Shown here: piece after piece, positions 22,364-33,054 of the stretch
Numbering within the stretch: the first letter of the stretch is position 1
Layout: every line of letters begins with the position of its first letter
DNA from: Hypomesus transpacificus
Taxonomy: Eukaryota; Chordata; Actinopteri; Osmeriformes; Osmeridae
Length of the DNA stretch: 64,000 nucleotides
Assembly (NCBI RefSeq): GCF_021917145.1
Contig: NC_061063.1
Span: forward strand, 10,186,763-10,250,762
Direction: 5' to 3'
The notes under the pieces: model-generated
What the model was told of the DNA's origin: nothing
Databases searched by the model: none
What the model saw: only the letters and a program-made list of their open reading frames with translations
Program-made: the position numbers and the translations under genes

Positions 22364-25300
22364 GATCTCAGCAGCTAGCTTCTGAGGGTCCATCAACTGA
22401 GGGAACATGTCCATGACTCTGTTCACAAGATGTCCGTTAAAAATGGCCAGAAGCTTCTTCTTGACAGCCATCCTGTCCTCCCAGGGGGGGTTAGGGGGTG
22501 CCCCCCTGCTTCTCTCCTCCCTGGCAGGACTGGGCTGGCTGTTGTAGGGCGGCCCCCAGGCTGCCTGCTCCCCAACAGAGCCGCCAATGGCTCGGGGGTA
22601 GGCACCATTCGGGTCAGACCAATAGGCCTGCTGTGGGGGGGGGTTGAGCTGAAAGTTGTTTGGGTGGCTGTATGTGTGCATGCCACCTGGATACCCGGGG
22701 GCCTTGTAAGGGGTGTGCTGAGGGGGACAGTAGGTCACATCTGGGCTGTAGGGAGCAGCAGGTCCCCTGCTTTGGTACGGCTGGATGTGGGGCTGGAACG
22801 CTGCACTGCTCCCCAGGCTGACAGGGCAGCTGCAGGCTGGGCTGGTTGGGAAGCGGTAGGGCTGCCTTCCACTGGAACAGGACCGCAGGCTGTGGTAGCT
22901 AGCCCCACTGCGCTCGCAGTGCTCCCAGGACACCTGGCTCTCGAAGGAGCCCAGCCCAGAGTCCAGACAGTCCTGGGGGCCACCGGCGTCCAGCTCAGCC
23001 TGGGCCTGCGGGCCGGATCTCTCTCTCCTAGAACCAGGTTTCCTGTTGGAGCGATGGTTTCCTTTCACAAGAACCACATTTTCATTGGTGTGGTCTTTCT
23101 TGAAGGAGTCTGGACTCTGTTCCAGAGTAACGCCCTCCTCCAGAGACAGCCCAGTGCCCGGCCCAGGCCCTGCAGTCGTCTGCCCAGGGGAGGATACCCT
23201 GGCCTTATCTCTCAGCTCGTCAGCCAGAGACCGTCTGGACTGGTTAGCTCGCTCTGGGTGGTAGAATTTACACTTCATACCGTAAGTGCATTTTTTCCCT
23301 AGAGGAATAAAAATATGTCAGATTAGCTTGTTTTGCATTCATATCAGATACATCTATTAAAGCTTAGGTGTGGCCAATGCGTATTAGACAAGTATTAGAG
23401 ATAACATATTGAAATACATATAAATATCTGGAATGTTTTGCATCATACCAATTAATTTGTCTTAAACATCAATTACATCTAAGAATGTTCGGATTGAACA
23501 ATTTATAAAACAAAATATCAGTGCACTAGATTGATCCATGAAAGGGTTATTTTGTGAATGAGTGTGAGCTCACCATAGGGACACTGCTGTTTCCGTGCCA
23601 ACACAGGAACTTTCCTGAGGAAGTTGTCCAGAGTAGGCCCATGGCGTCCCAGGGGGTCATCAGGGGGCATGAACCTGCATGAGGAGAGCAGATACTTCCA
23701 TTCACCATACTGCACACCCAATCTGACCCAGATACAGTGAAGTCATTGACGTTGGGAAGGTAAATGCCGTGACGCCTGATTAACTATCTCTTTGGTTTTC
23801 CCTGTTCCTCTTAGCCATGGGAACAAGGAAGTGTTCTCTTGTTCATACTGCACAGGCATCTGTGGCGAATGCAGTTTGTTTTAAAGGGATGGACTGCTTT
23901 ATGATGGTTAGTAGTTTCTCTGTGTCATTGTATTCAGAGGTTATACATCTGTCGACTATGTGTTTCTGTAAAATGAAGCAGATTATGGAGGGCGTGGCTT
24001 TATTTACTTGTCGTTGACGAAGGAGAACATGAGCAGGCGTTCCTCTATAAACTGCTTCCACTCCTGCTTCTCCCCCTGCAGGTCGCGGTACGTGTCGTTG
24101 GACACGATGATGCCATTGGAGTCGTAGGCCAGCTTGACGATGAAGCGATCATCGTAGCAGACCACCCGTTTCCCGGCGACGCGCCGCGACGGCGTGAACA
24201 CCAGGATCTTTTTCCTCTCCAGCTCGCGCAGGATTGATTGATCTACATGCCAAAAACACAAGCAGGGTTACATCTGTCTACCAATCTACATCTCCTACAG
24301 GATGTTTGACTTGACTGGCCACAAAGGGGTACAAAAGGATCCATGTGACCTTCAAATACAGTAGTGCTGTCTCAGCTAACACGTGTTACAACTAAATATC
24401 TAATAACGATAACAACCCTAACTAACTAACTAACAACATTCACCAGTTGGGATCCCAGATGTGGGATGTTCTGACTACACATAATAAATGTTCTCTTGAT
24501 ATTACAGGAAGTTACAAATATTACAATAAAGTCCCAAAATTGTATCAGCGTAATAAAAGGTGATTAGGTTTTCACAGATTGCTGCTCGGAAGGCAATCTG
24601 GTGTGGGGTATTTCCCTCATTGGCCCAGCTGCTGCTAGCTTCTGAACGGGGGTTTCACAGCACATTAAGACTGCAACTCTGCAAAAGCTGATTTGACCAC
24701 ACACTCACAAAACTGATGGCTTCCTGACAAACGCGATAAGACAAAGCCTCACCCCAAATCAACTTTTCACACTAAATATATTTCTACAGTATAATAGCGA
24801 CCAACAGTATGTGAGCAGTGAAACAGCACACACTAACAAACGCTTGTATAAAAAATGATGTTAGCCATCATTCAGACCAGGAAGTGTATCAAGTCTATGA
24901 GGGTGCGGTCCAATGCAGGTGTTTGTGTGGTAAAGCAGGCAGTTAGCAGGAGGAAGCAGGTGTATTCCCCTCAGCCTACCTGTAATGGGGACATCTGGCC
25001 TGGGCTGCTCCTTCCTCCATGATGGAACAAACACCTTGATGTCAGAGTGGCCTCTGAACAGGAAGAAGTTAACCGCCAGCTGGATCCCCAGACAAGAGAA
25101 CACTTCCTTGTTCCCATGGCTAAGAGGAACAGGGAAAACCAAAGAAATAGTTAATCAGGCGTCACGGCATTTACCTTTCCAACGTTGATGACTTCACTGT
25201 ATCTGGGTCAGATTTGGCGAGGGAGAAATAAGCTTCAGGTAAATCACAGTTTCTGAGGTGGCACTTAGCTCTACATATTGCCACATTTGCGATGCTTATT

Positions 25301-27027
25301 CTTTACATTATTATAGAAAATCGATTATCGCCGCTTATCCCGATACCAGTAACAGCGTGCCATCCAAAATAGCTCAAATGCTAAGTTTAGCATCTAAGTA
25401 TTTTTGTAGTTTGTGTATTTAAGTTCATCACAAGTGGCCCTGTCATGACCATCAGTAGCTCTATTGTGAACCGTCAGCCACACAAGACTGTGCTGGGGAC
25501 CAACATGTTCCATTTCACAATAGGATTTAATGAAAACATTCCTGGTTGCCAGAAGCGACAAGGAATTATTTTAAACATAAGGAGCCGTGAAATGCAGCCT
25601 GGCCGGTTACTGTGTAAGTCCTTTGTCCATCAGCACTTCAGTTCCCGCACAGGAAAGAACGAGAGACATTGATTTGCATGTGCTAAGATTTGCATATCTG
25701 AGCAGTGACGTCAACACATGCCTGCTCTGGCATGCTTATTCAGCCCAGATGGAAACAAGGCAAACTGTTTGGGTGTGTGTGTGCGTGTAGGTGTGTGTGT
25801 GTGTGTGTGTGTGAGTGTGCAAAAAGGTTGAGACAAGCTTCAGGCAGAACAGCTTCATTTCTGACAATGATTTACAACAGCATCAATAGAGCTGTACCAG
25901 TTTGGAGCCTTAGAATAACCATCCACCAATAGAGATGACCAGTACAACATCTCCTTTTCCTTCATGTATGAGATGACTTGCATCAAAGATTTGGATACAC
26001 ATATTTTAGCTATGTTTTAATAGCTCAATATGTAATGTATTAAGTACATATGAATGAGCGGACATGCAACGATAAATAGGTTAAACAAGGAGCCCATCTC
26101 TGATGCATTATAAATCTATTAAGCTTTGTAGTTTCAAACAGTCTTTCAAACACAAAAACTGATTGTGTAATATGTTCTGCAGCAGGAGAACACAGACTGA
26201 CATAAGTTACAGATAGGCCTAGAATTTCAAATTAGTACAAAAATGATTTATAACTTTTACTAAAATGTAGACATAGGTTCAAAACAAGGGTATCTTGCTT
26301 TAAGTTGATTTAACAACTCAATAGAATCAGAATTTGGTTTATTCGCCATGTTATACAAACACAGAATTTACTGTGGCAGGGAGGTGCAGACACTAAACAT
26401 GTAGGAATCTTAAATTAAGTAAAAGTACAATACTTCCTAAACTTATCAATAAAATTCCCCATCCATAATTAAAACACATAACGATGACCTTCCTTCGGTC
26501 AACCTTTCAAACATCCATTCTCAAGTCAAACTCAAACTACATTCGCCTGAGCGCTCCGTCTGACCTCACCTCATGGCTACGTTGCTGCCGTCTATTACAA
26601 TAGGTCGTAGGGCATCTCCCTTGTCGCAGGGCTCCTTGTGGCTGGAAGCCGGGCTGGCTGGCTGGCTGCTGGGGGTCTTGGCTGGGCTGTTTGCCTGAGA
26701 TGGAGGGCCAGTCAGTGTCAGGAGTGGCTCACTCCCGTCTGGGCTGGCTCCGCTCTGTACAAGCTCACCGAGGATCATGTTGATGTCCGGGTTAGCGCCA
26801 AGCTTCAGAAGCACTGAGCACACCTGTGCCGGGGAGTAGCCTAGCTTGCGGAAGAGGTCTAGCTGGGCTTCTATAGAGTCTGTCGGGGGCTTTATGTCCG
26901 TGGGGGCGTTGGCGAGGCCGTTCTCATTGGGTTTCATTCTCTCTCGGATACAACGGGTGGGGTTCCGGACAGGTAGAGAGGCCCATGGAGCCGTGTTGTC
27001 TCTGTGGATGCTGACATCAACATTCAT
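22337..27027 (-). CDS. zc3h12a: Endoribonuclease Regnase-1 (ZC3H12A/MCPIP1)
   Basis: Coding exons: 27027-26570 (exon from acceptor at 27062), 25119-24980, 24242-24008, 23674-23574, 23298-22337 (stop TAA). Phases agree throughout; 631 aa from the ATG at 27027 (human 599). That ATG has a weak context, so an in-frame start in an upstream exon is possible. Parts: N-terminal UBA-like region ([20 protein letters not shown]), PIN/NYN RNase domain with the catalytic-Asp motif IDGSNVAM and [18 protein letters not shown], a CCCH zinc finger (C-x5-C-x5-C-x3-[18 protein letters not shown]), then a Pro-rich tail with [13 protein letters not shown] and the terminal [15 protein letters not shown] motif. These favour ZC3H12A over the B-D paralogues. 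The enzyme cleaves stem-loops in 3'UTRs of inflammatory mRNAs in the cytoplasm. Its 3' end has been amplified into a minisatellite, and an inverted copy of part of exon 25119-24980 lies in intron 23675-24007. Confidence 0.94.
23720..23842 (+). repeat. Inverted copy of zc3h12a intron/exon 3 boundary (arm 1)
   Basis: These 123 bp match the minus strand of 25092-25214 with 4 mismatches (about 97%). The copy lies in the 333-bp intron between exons 24242-24008 and 23674-23574, antisense to the gene. It includes a copied acceptor (TTCCTCTTAG) and 28 nt of exon. Confidence 0.93.
25092..25214 (-). repeat. Source arm of the zc3h12a inverted duplication (arm 2)
   Basis: This is the functional acceptor region plus the first 28 nt of exon 25119-24980. 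It is the inverted partner of 23720-23842, with 1249 bp between the arms. Confidence 0.93.
25215..26569 (-). other. zc3h12a intron before exon 25119-24980
   Basis: No exon seen. It contains a GT microsatellite (25770-25815) and the retroelement scrap at 26325-26400. Confidence 0.7.
26325..26400 (+). mobile_element. Retroelement fragment, family uncertain
   Basis: AGAATTTGGTTTATTCGCCA followed by ACACAGAATTTACTGTGG resembles a widespread fish retroelement 3' region (type TTTATTGGCCA...GGAATTTG). It lies in the first intron inside the zc3h12a coding region. Confidence 0.45.
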
Positions 27028-27560
27028 ATAACCCTCCTCTGGGAAGCAGCGTCCTGTCTCTCCTGTTAAGGATAAAAACATTGAACTTCCTTTGACTCAG
27101 TCCAGGATCGCTGTTTGGCTGGTTTATGAACTAAAAATAAATCAGTACTAATCAAAGTCAACTATCAAATATGTCGTTAGTAAATGTATACTATGTTACT
27201 AAATAGTAGTCTTAATTGTTTCTATTTCATTTTCGAATTTAGGTTCTTGTAATAGTGGCTTAAAACGTTACTCCGTAGAATTTATGTGAACATTCAGAAG
27301 TCCATGCTACAACTCTGGAAGAGATACGATAAATATCTAAGTAAAGATACATATATTTATTCAATATTTATTAACGCATTATCAGAAAACGACAGCAACG
27401 AAGAAAAGACACAATACTTACATGTGCGTGATGTAGCCTGTTGTAGCAGACTTGCCTTGTACTTTAACCAACTGTTAACCTTCCAGACACCACCAAGTTT
27501 GCAGCTCTCAATCGATCTGTATTAACTTACTGACTAGCCTGCTTATGCGAAACTACCCAC

Positions 27561-27740
27561 CGGTCGTTGAATCAAACTCTGGCGGCTGGTTGTTCCTGTC
27601 TTCTCATACGACTGATAGAAGAATGTTAAAATAAAACTGCACGGGGCAACTCCCTCTCTCACTTGGCCGACCTTATGCATACTGCCTGCCAAGCTGCCAC
27701 GCCAAAGACTACGGCAACAGTACACAACACTTTCTGACGT
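27561..27740 (-). other. Candidate zc3h12a 5'UTR exon
   Basis: On the minus strand ACGACCG|GTGGGTAG gives a donor that could join the acceptor at 27062. The frame through it would not continue into the coding frame, so it would be noncoding with an upstream ORF. Confidence 0.3.
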
Positions 27741-28681
27741 CACAGATTTACCTCTAGGTCAGCCTTTCCCAAACCTTTCCCCTTCGCAGCACACTTCCAT
27801 TGCTCTAATATTTTTGCGACCCCCCCCCCAACACATCCGTTTAGTTACTTCGCGCTTATCAAACATGTTTAACAATACCACGGGAGACAAACAGTTTGCT
27901 TTCACTGCTAAATTTAGTTGAGTGATCAAAGAAGACAAAGTGCCCGTCTGCGCCACAGTAGGCTATAAGCACATTCTAAAGAGAGGTAACCTGCACCATT
28001 CCTATTGTTCCATATAACATAATGTTAAATAGTTATCAGTTATTTTGGCTTTATGCACACGATCGTGATACGGATTTCCGGGGCAAAAATAGGCCTGGTC
28101 TGGAACTTCAGGCGAAGTTAGAAACGTGACTTTTAATAACCAAAACAGGTTATTCCTTAGCCATATTGCGCTCTTATTTACCCTACTATCAGATTGGGCG
28201 GCTACTCGTTTTTTTCATCGAGCAGGTCACCCTCCTGTTTCCAGATTTGAGTTAGATACTGAGAAACTAGCAAGCACTCTGACAATCTGATATCATTGAG
28301 TTGGGTGAGTTCAGGTTATGTGGGACATCAGGTAAAGTGGGACAGTTATGCATTTTTATGATTTATGTGCAAAACCGACATCCAATCACCAGAGCTGATT
28401 TGAACTCTTTATTATGTCTACGGTGCCCACACTGCCAAGCGTATCTATTGGGGTTTCTACAAATATTGTATTCTACGATTTATTTTCATATTTGCTCAAT
28501 TCTATATTTATAAATGTAAATGTTGTAACTGTAAACCATTCTTTCTTGTTTTTAAACATGACGTTTCAAAATATTTTGAAAGTAGCCTATTACATTTTCA
28601 AAAAATGCTAAAGAAAATTATTGCATCTTTTTGAATCCTTTGATATTGAATGTTGTCTGACTTCTGGTCAGGCGCCCCCGA

Positions 28682-29524
28682 TTTCTGGTGCCCCCTGCTT
28701 CAGGTTCCCCCTGCTTTAGGTTCCCCCTGCTTTTGGTTCCCCCTGCTTCAGGTTCCCCCTGCTTCAGGTTCCCCCTGCTTTTGGTTCCCCCTGCTTCAGG
28801 TTCCCCCTGCTTCAGGTTCCCCCTGCTTTTGGTGCCCCCTGCTTCAGGTGTCCCCTGCTTCAGGTTCCCCCTGCTTTTGGTTCCCCCTGCTTCAGGTTCC
28901 CCCTGCTTCAGGTTCCCCCTGCTTTTGGTGCCCCCTGCTTCAGGTTCCCCCTGCTTCAGGTGTCCCCTGCTTCAGGTGCCCCCTGCTTCAGGTGCCCCCT
29001 GCTTCAGGTGTCCCCTGCTTCAGGTGTCCCCTGCTTCAGGTTCCCCCTGCTTCAGGTGCCCCCTGCTTCAGGTGTCCCCTGCTTCAGGTTCCCCCTGCTT
29101 CAGGTGCCCCCTGCTTCAGGTTCCCCCTGCTTCAGGTTCCCCCTGCTTTTGGTGTCCCCTGCTTCAGGTGCCCCCTGCTTCAGGTTCCCCCTGCTTTTGG
29201 TGCCCCCTGCTTCTGGTGTCCCCTGCTTCAGGTGCCCCCTGCTTTTGGTGCCCCCTGCTTCTGGTGTCCCCTGCTTCAGGTGCCCCCTGCTTCAGGTTCC
29301 CCCTGCTTTTGGTGCCCCCTGCTTCTGGTGTCCCCTGCTTCAGGTGCCCCCTGCTTCTGGTGCCCGCTGCTTCAGGTGCCCCCTGCTTCAGGTGTCCCCT
29401 GCTTCTGCTGCCCGCTGCTTCAGGTGCCCCCTGCTTCAGGTGCCCCCCACTTCAGGTGCCCCCCGCTTCAGGTTCCCCTGCCTCTGGTGCCCCCTGCTTT
29501 AGGTGCCCCCTGCTTCAGGTGCTT
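28682..29524. repeat. 16-bp minisatellite between zc3h12a and PI-PLC gene
   Basis: About 50 units of CCCCCTGCTTCAGGTT/G with TTTTGG variants. Long open frames repeating every 16 codons are artefacts of the period. Confidence 0.95.
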
Positions 29525-29668
29525 TAGGTTGATTAGATAAAAAAATTCACAACACATTATATACATATATACATACGGGGAGGGCCAGAGTGTTATTTAT
29601 GTAGTTTTATTTGTACATATACAACTAAAACATGTCTTATTCAAAATTTGCTTCTTGATTAAGAACTT

Positions 29669-31930
29669 TCATTTTATTTTGTTATGCTTTTTATGACAAG
29701 GCTTCTTTTTTGGTTTTGCTGGAGGTGCAGGTTCTACTAGAGTGGGTTGAGGTTCCGGTTCAGGTCCCGGTTCTGGTTCTGGTTCAAGTACCGGTTCAGG
29801 GTCTGGTTCTGGTTGAGGTTCAGGTCCCGGTTCTGGTTCAGGTTCCGGTTCAGGTCCCGGTTCCGGTTCGGGTTGAGGTTCGGGGTCAGGTTCAGGTTGA
29901 GGTTCTGGTTCTGGTTGGGGTTCAGGTTGGGGTTCAGGTTGGGGTTCAGGTTCAGGTTCAGGTTCAGGTTGGGGTTCAGGTTGGGGTTGAGGTTCGGGGT
30001 CAGGTTCAGGTTCCGGTTCAGGTCCCGGTTCCGGTTCGGGTTGAGGTTCGGGGTCAGGTTCAGGTTGAGGTTCTGGTTCTGGTTCTGGTTGGGGTTCAGG
30101 TTGGGGTTCAGGTTGGGGTTCAGGTTCAGGTTCAGGTTCAGGTTCAGGTTGGGGTTCAGGTTGGGGTTGAGGTTCGGGGTCAGGTTCAGGTTCCGGTTCA
30201 GGTCCCGGTTCCGGTTCGGGTTGAGGTTCGGGGTCAGGTTCAGGTTGAGGTTCTGGTTCTGGTTCTGGTTGGGGTTCAGGTTGGGGTTCAGGTTGGGGTT
30301 CAGGTTCAGGTTCAGGTTGGGGTTCAGGTTGGGGTTGAGGTTCGGGGTCAGGTTCCGGTTCAGGTCCCGGTTCCGGTTCGGGTTGAGGTTCGGGGTCAGG
30401 TTCAGGTTGAGGTTCTGGTTCTGGTTCTGGTTGGGGTTCAGGTTGGGGTTCAGGTTGGGGTTCAGGTTCAGGTTCAGGTTGGGGTTCAGGTTGGGGTTGA
30501 GGTTCGGGGTCAGGTTCAGGTTCCGGTTCAGGTCCCGGTTCCGGTTCGGGTTGAGGTTCGGGGTCAGGTTCAGGTTGAGGTTCTGGTTCTGGTTGGGGTT
30601 CAGGTTGGGGTTCAGGTTGGGGTTCAGGTTCAGGTTCAGGTTCAGGTTGGGGTTCAGGTTGGGGTTGAGGTTCGGGGTCAGGTTCAGGTTCAGGTTCCGG
30701 TTCAGGTCCCGGTTCCGGTTCGGGTTGAGGTTCGGGGTCAGGTTCAGGTTGAGGTTCTGGTTCTGGTTCCGGTTGGGGTTCAGGTTGGGGTTCAGGTTCA
30801 GGTTCAGGTTCAGGTTGGGGTTGAGGCTCAGGTTCGGGTCCCGGTTCTGGTTGAGGTTCCAGTTCAGGCTCTGCGGGCTCTAAAGAGTCTTTATTTTCTG
30901 TCCTGTGGCACAAGCAAGGCTTTGTATCAATAATATTCCTGATCAGTTCAGAACTGGGGAAGTCCATACTGACCACTCCTAGGCAGGCAGGTTTTTCAGA
31001 TCCTTTTTTGCGCTCCATGATGAGAGTATTCAGCTGGTTGTTTACCTCTTTGGCTACCGATTTAGGGCCTTTGAAAAAAGCACTGGCTGTTGATTCGGTC
31101 AGTACTAAAGTGTGTGAACAGATTTCCCCTGCTTCCTCCAAATGTTTTTTAATCTTTTTCATCTTGTTAGGTATGTTTTTGAACTTATTATCACCTTTAA
31201 AATATGTATTGTGGTTAAGAGTTCCGACATTGAAATTATTGCTCTGTATGAACACAATCTTCCCTCTTACCTCCCCAATCTGGGGGACTATTGTTTTTGT
31301 CCATAATTTATCTTTAAATTCTTCAAGCAATTTCTTAACCAATTTACCAGTTGTCTTCTGAAAGAAGCCTTCTATAGTGACCCTAAAAAGCACTGTCTCA
31401 CTGCTATTTTCATCCAAGAAGGCTCTTGTGGTTTCCAAGGCATCGCGGAACTTTTGGTGTTTTATGTGACCATCCCTGACATCCACAGTTTGCTGGATTT
31501 TAATCCAGCTCCCCACATGAATATCGAAGTATCGCAGACCTGCTTTCAGTTGTTTTTCCATGGATAAAGTTTGACATTGTATGAGTGGCCCACCATAACG
31601 AGTTAGACTTTCGTGAGTTCCTGGTATTGAAATGGCAGAGAGGAGTGTGGCATCAGGTACAGATGTCATCCAACTCACCTGAAAGGACTTCTCATCAACT
31701 GTTGGACTGTCACTAAAGCCTGACCCAAAAACGGAATATGATGTTAAAATTCTGAAAAGAAAGATGACCACATCATTTTAAAACGTACAAGAATAACATG
31801 TAATCATGGAGTTTGAAAACTGTGGAGAAATGATCAAGAATAGTTATTGAAGTAAATGTCATACTTACAGGCATATTGAAAAAAGGTACACAGAGACCGT
31901 CCAGGTCAGTTTATTTCCAGTAGAACCCAT
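29669..31930 (-). CDS. Secreted PI-PLC X-domain protein with long PEPQ-repeat tail
   Basis: Two coding exons: 31930-31869 (ATG; donor GTAAGT; exon starts at acceptor 31957) and 31751-29669 (stop). About 714 aa. Residues 1-32 look like a signal peptide ([17 protein letters not shown]). Residues about 45-330 resemble a single-domain phosphatidylinositol-specific phospholipase C: IPGTHES with the first catalytic-type His, [15 protein letters not shown] with a candidate second His, [23 protein letters not shown]. Such enzymes cleave phosphatidylinositol or GPI anchors outside the cell; activity here is inferred. The rest is about 370 residues of [12 protein letters not shown] repeat, ending in a unique basic tail ([13 protein letters not shown]). 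The tail is in frame with the domain and closes in non-repeat sequence, so I regard it as coding. Fish carry such PI-PLC-like genes, but I do not recognise a symbol. It sits between zc3h12a and oscp1, divergent from oscp1. Confidence 0.82.
29740..30862 (-). repeat. Coding PEPQ array of the PI-PLC gene
   Basis: Hexamer-based array (plus strand GGTTCA/GGTTGG/GGTTCC) with a higher-order period of about 160-180 bp marked by GGTTCGGGGTCAGG. It encodes Pro at every second position alternating with Glu, Gln, Asp or Gly. All frames are open because of the period, so other long frames here are shadows. Confidence 0.95.
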
Positions 31931-32183
31931 TGGGGAAACAGGCTAACAGTTCCTTTACTGTAAAGAGCACATACTCTCCATAAAAAAAACATGAGCACAC
32001 AAACCTAACCAACCCTGTTTAATATTATCCAGTTTAATACGTTTATGTGTGAATAATGTTTTAGGGATTCAAATTTGTGTTTCAAAGTTATGTGATTATC
32101 AATGGTTTTCAGAAGCCAACACACAAAAGTAAACTACACATGAAGTAGTCAGATATTAGATTGTTTTCAATCATTTTCCTTAC

Positions 32184-32278
32184 TTGTATATGCATCCAAT
32201 TGTCCTTTTGGTCCAAGACCTCACACTGAACTGCAATACTTTCTATGTTGCAGTAGTATCTTGTAGAGTTAACCGCAA
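32184..32278 (-). other. Candidate 5'UTR exon of the PI-PLC gene
   Basis: A minus-strand segment with acceptor (ACTGACATTCCAG) and donor (CAA|GTAAGG) could splice to the acceptor at 31957 before the ATG exon. It stays open in one frame but no known domain is visible. A donor-like AACAG|GTAGGC at about 32793 could end an earlier exon near the oscp1 promoter. Not proven. Confidence 0.35.
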
Positions 32279-32726
32279 CTGGAATGTCAGTTTGCAAAAG
32301 TACACACACGGCAGATTGTCCTTCATTTGTATAATTTCACTTGTCCGACTGAAGCAGAAGATACAACTGCTGAGTGTAAACTGGACAATGGAAATACACC
32401 ACATTTTCATTCGACAACCAGCTCAAAAAGTTACTAAGTGCAAAGTAATTGATGTAGATGTGAAGCATTTAGATGAATTCAGAATACATTGGTCCACAAA
32501 CCATTTAGTACAATAGGTTAATTTGATGATTTACTTACAGGTATCTACAGTACATTATATGTCATGAAAACATATTTGAAGCATAAGTAACTTAGTAAGT
32601 AGTCTCAGTGGATTAACCACCCTAAATTTAGCCGTGTTAAAGTTCATTTATCATATCAAAAGTTAATTAGCCAGCTCTATTCTGTTCATGTTACAGAATG
32701 CAGTGGAGAAAGTTCTGCCGCTTGTG

Positions 32727-32758
32727 ATTGGCTGTACTATGCCATAGCATGTGACGTC
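32727..32758. promoter_or_regulatory. Likely shared promoter region oscp1 / PI-PLC gene
   Basis: The 1.1 kb between the two divergent genes holds an inverted CCAAT box (ATTGG, 32727-32731) and a CRE-like TGACGTC (32752-32758), about 300 bp before the oscp1 ATG. This spacing suits a bidirectional promoter. No TATA box is evident. The rest of 31958-33054 shows nothing else beyond a candidate UTR exon. Confidence 0.4.
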
Positions 32759-33054
32759 CAGACGAATCAGATTGTTGCATGCCGTAGGCCTACCTGTTGA
32801 ACGCTGAAGACGAGCTCAGAACAGCAAGAAGGAAAAAAGAAATTACAATTTAAACAATTTACAACCTGTAACTGTCACAGATGACCATTTATGTATTTGG
32901 TACTTATGAGTGAAACAAGAATGATAGCAACTGGCTTTGTCAGTAGCCGGCGAACCTTGTAGTTAAGCCAATTAGTTGTTGCCATCTCATTTCAACACCT
33001 GTTGGTTAGCAAAGCTACCTAGCTGGTTAGCTAATCCAGCCTTAGACCTTTAAA

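Noticed and set aside
22337..27027. ZC3H12D identity
   Set aside because: The RNase domain and C-terminal [14 protein letters not shown] fit ZC3H12A.
28650..29540. Apparent 296-aa protein of PPASGSPCFRFPLLQV repeats
   Set aside because: A 16-bp unit gives a 16-codon protein period in all frames; no start context, splice sites or unique flanking domain.
29710..30933. Plus-strand VQVQVP and RFRFRF frames
   Set aside because: Antisense shadows of the PI-PLC tail, which is coded on the minus strand.
29669..31930. Recent bacterial gene transfer for the PI-PLC gene
   Set aside because: It has an intron inside the signal peptide region and spliceosomal signals; similar genes occur in other fish, so recent transfer is not supported.
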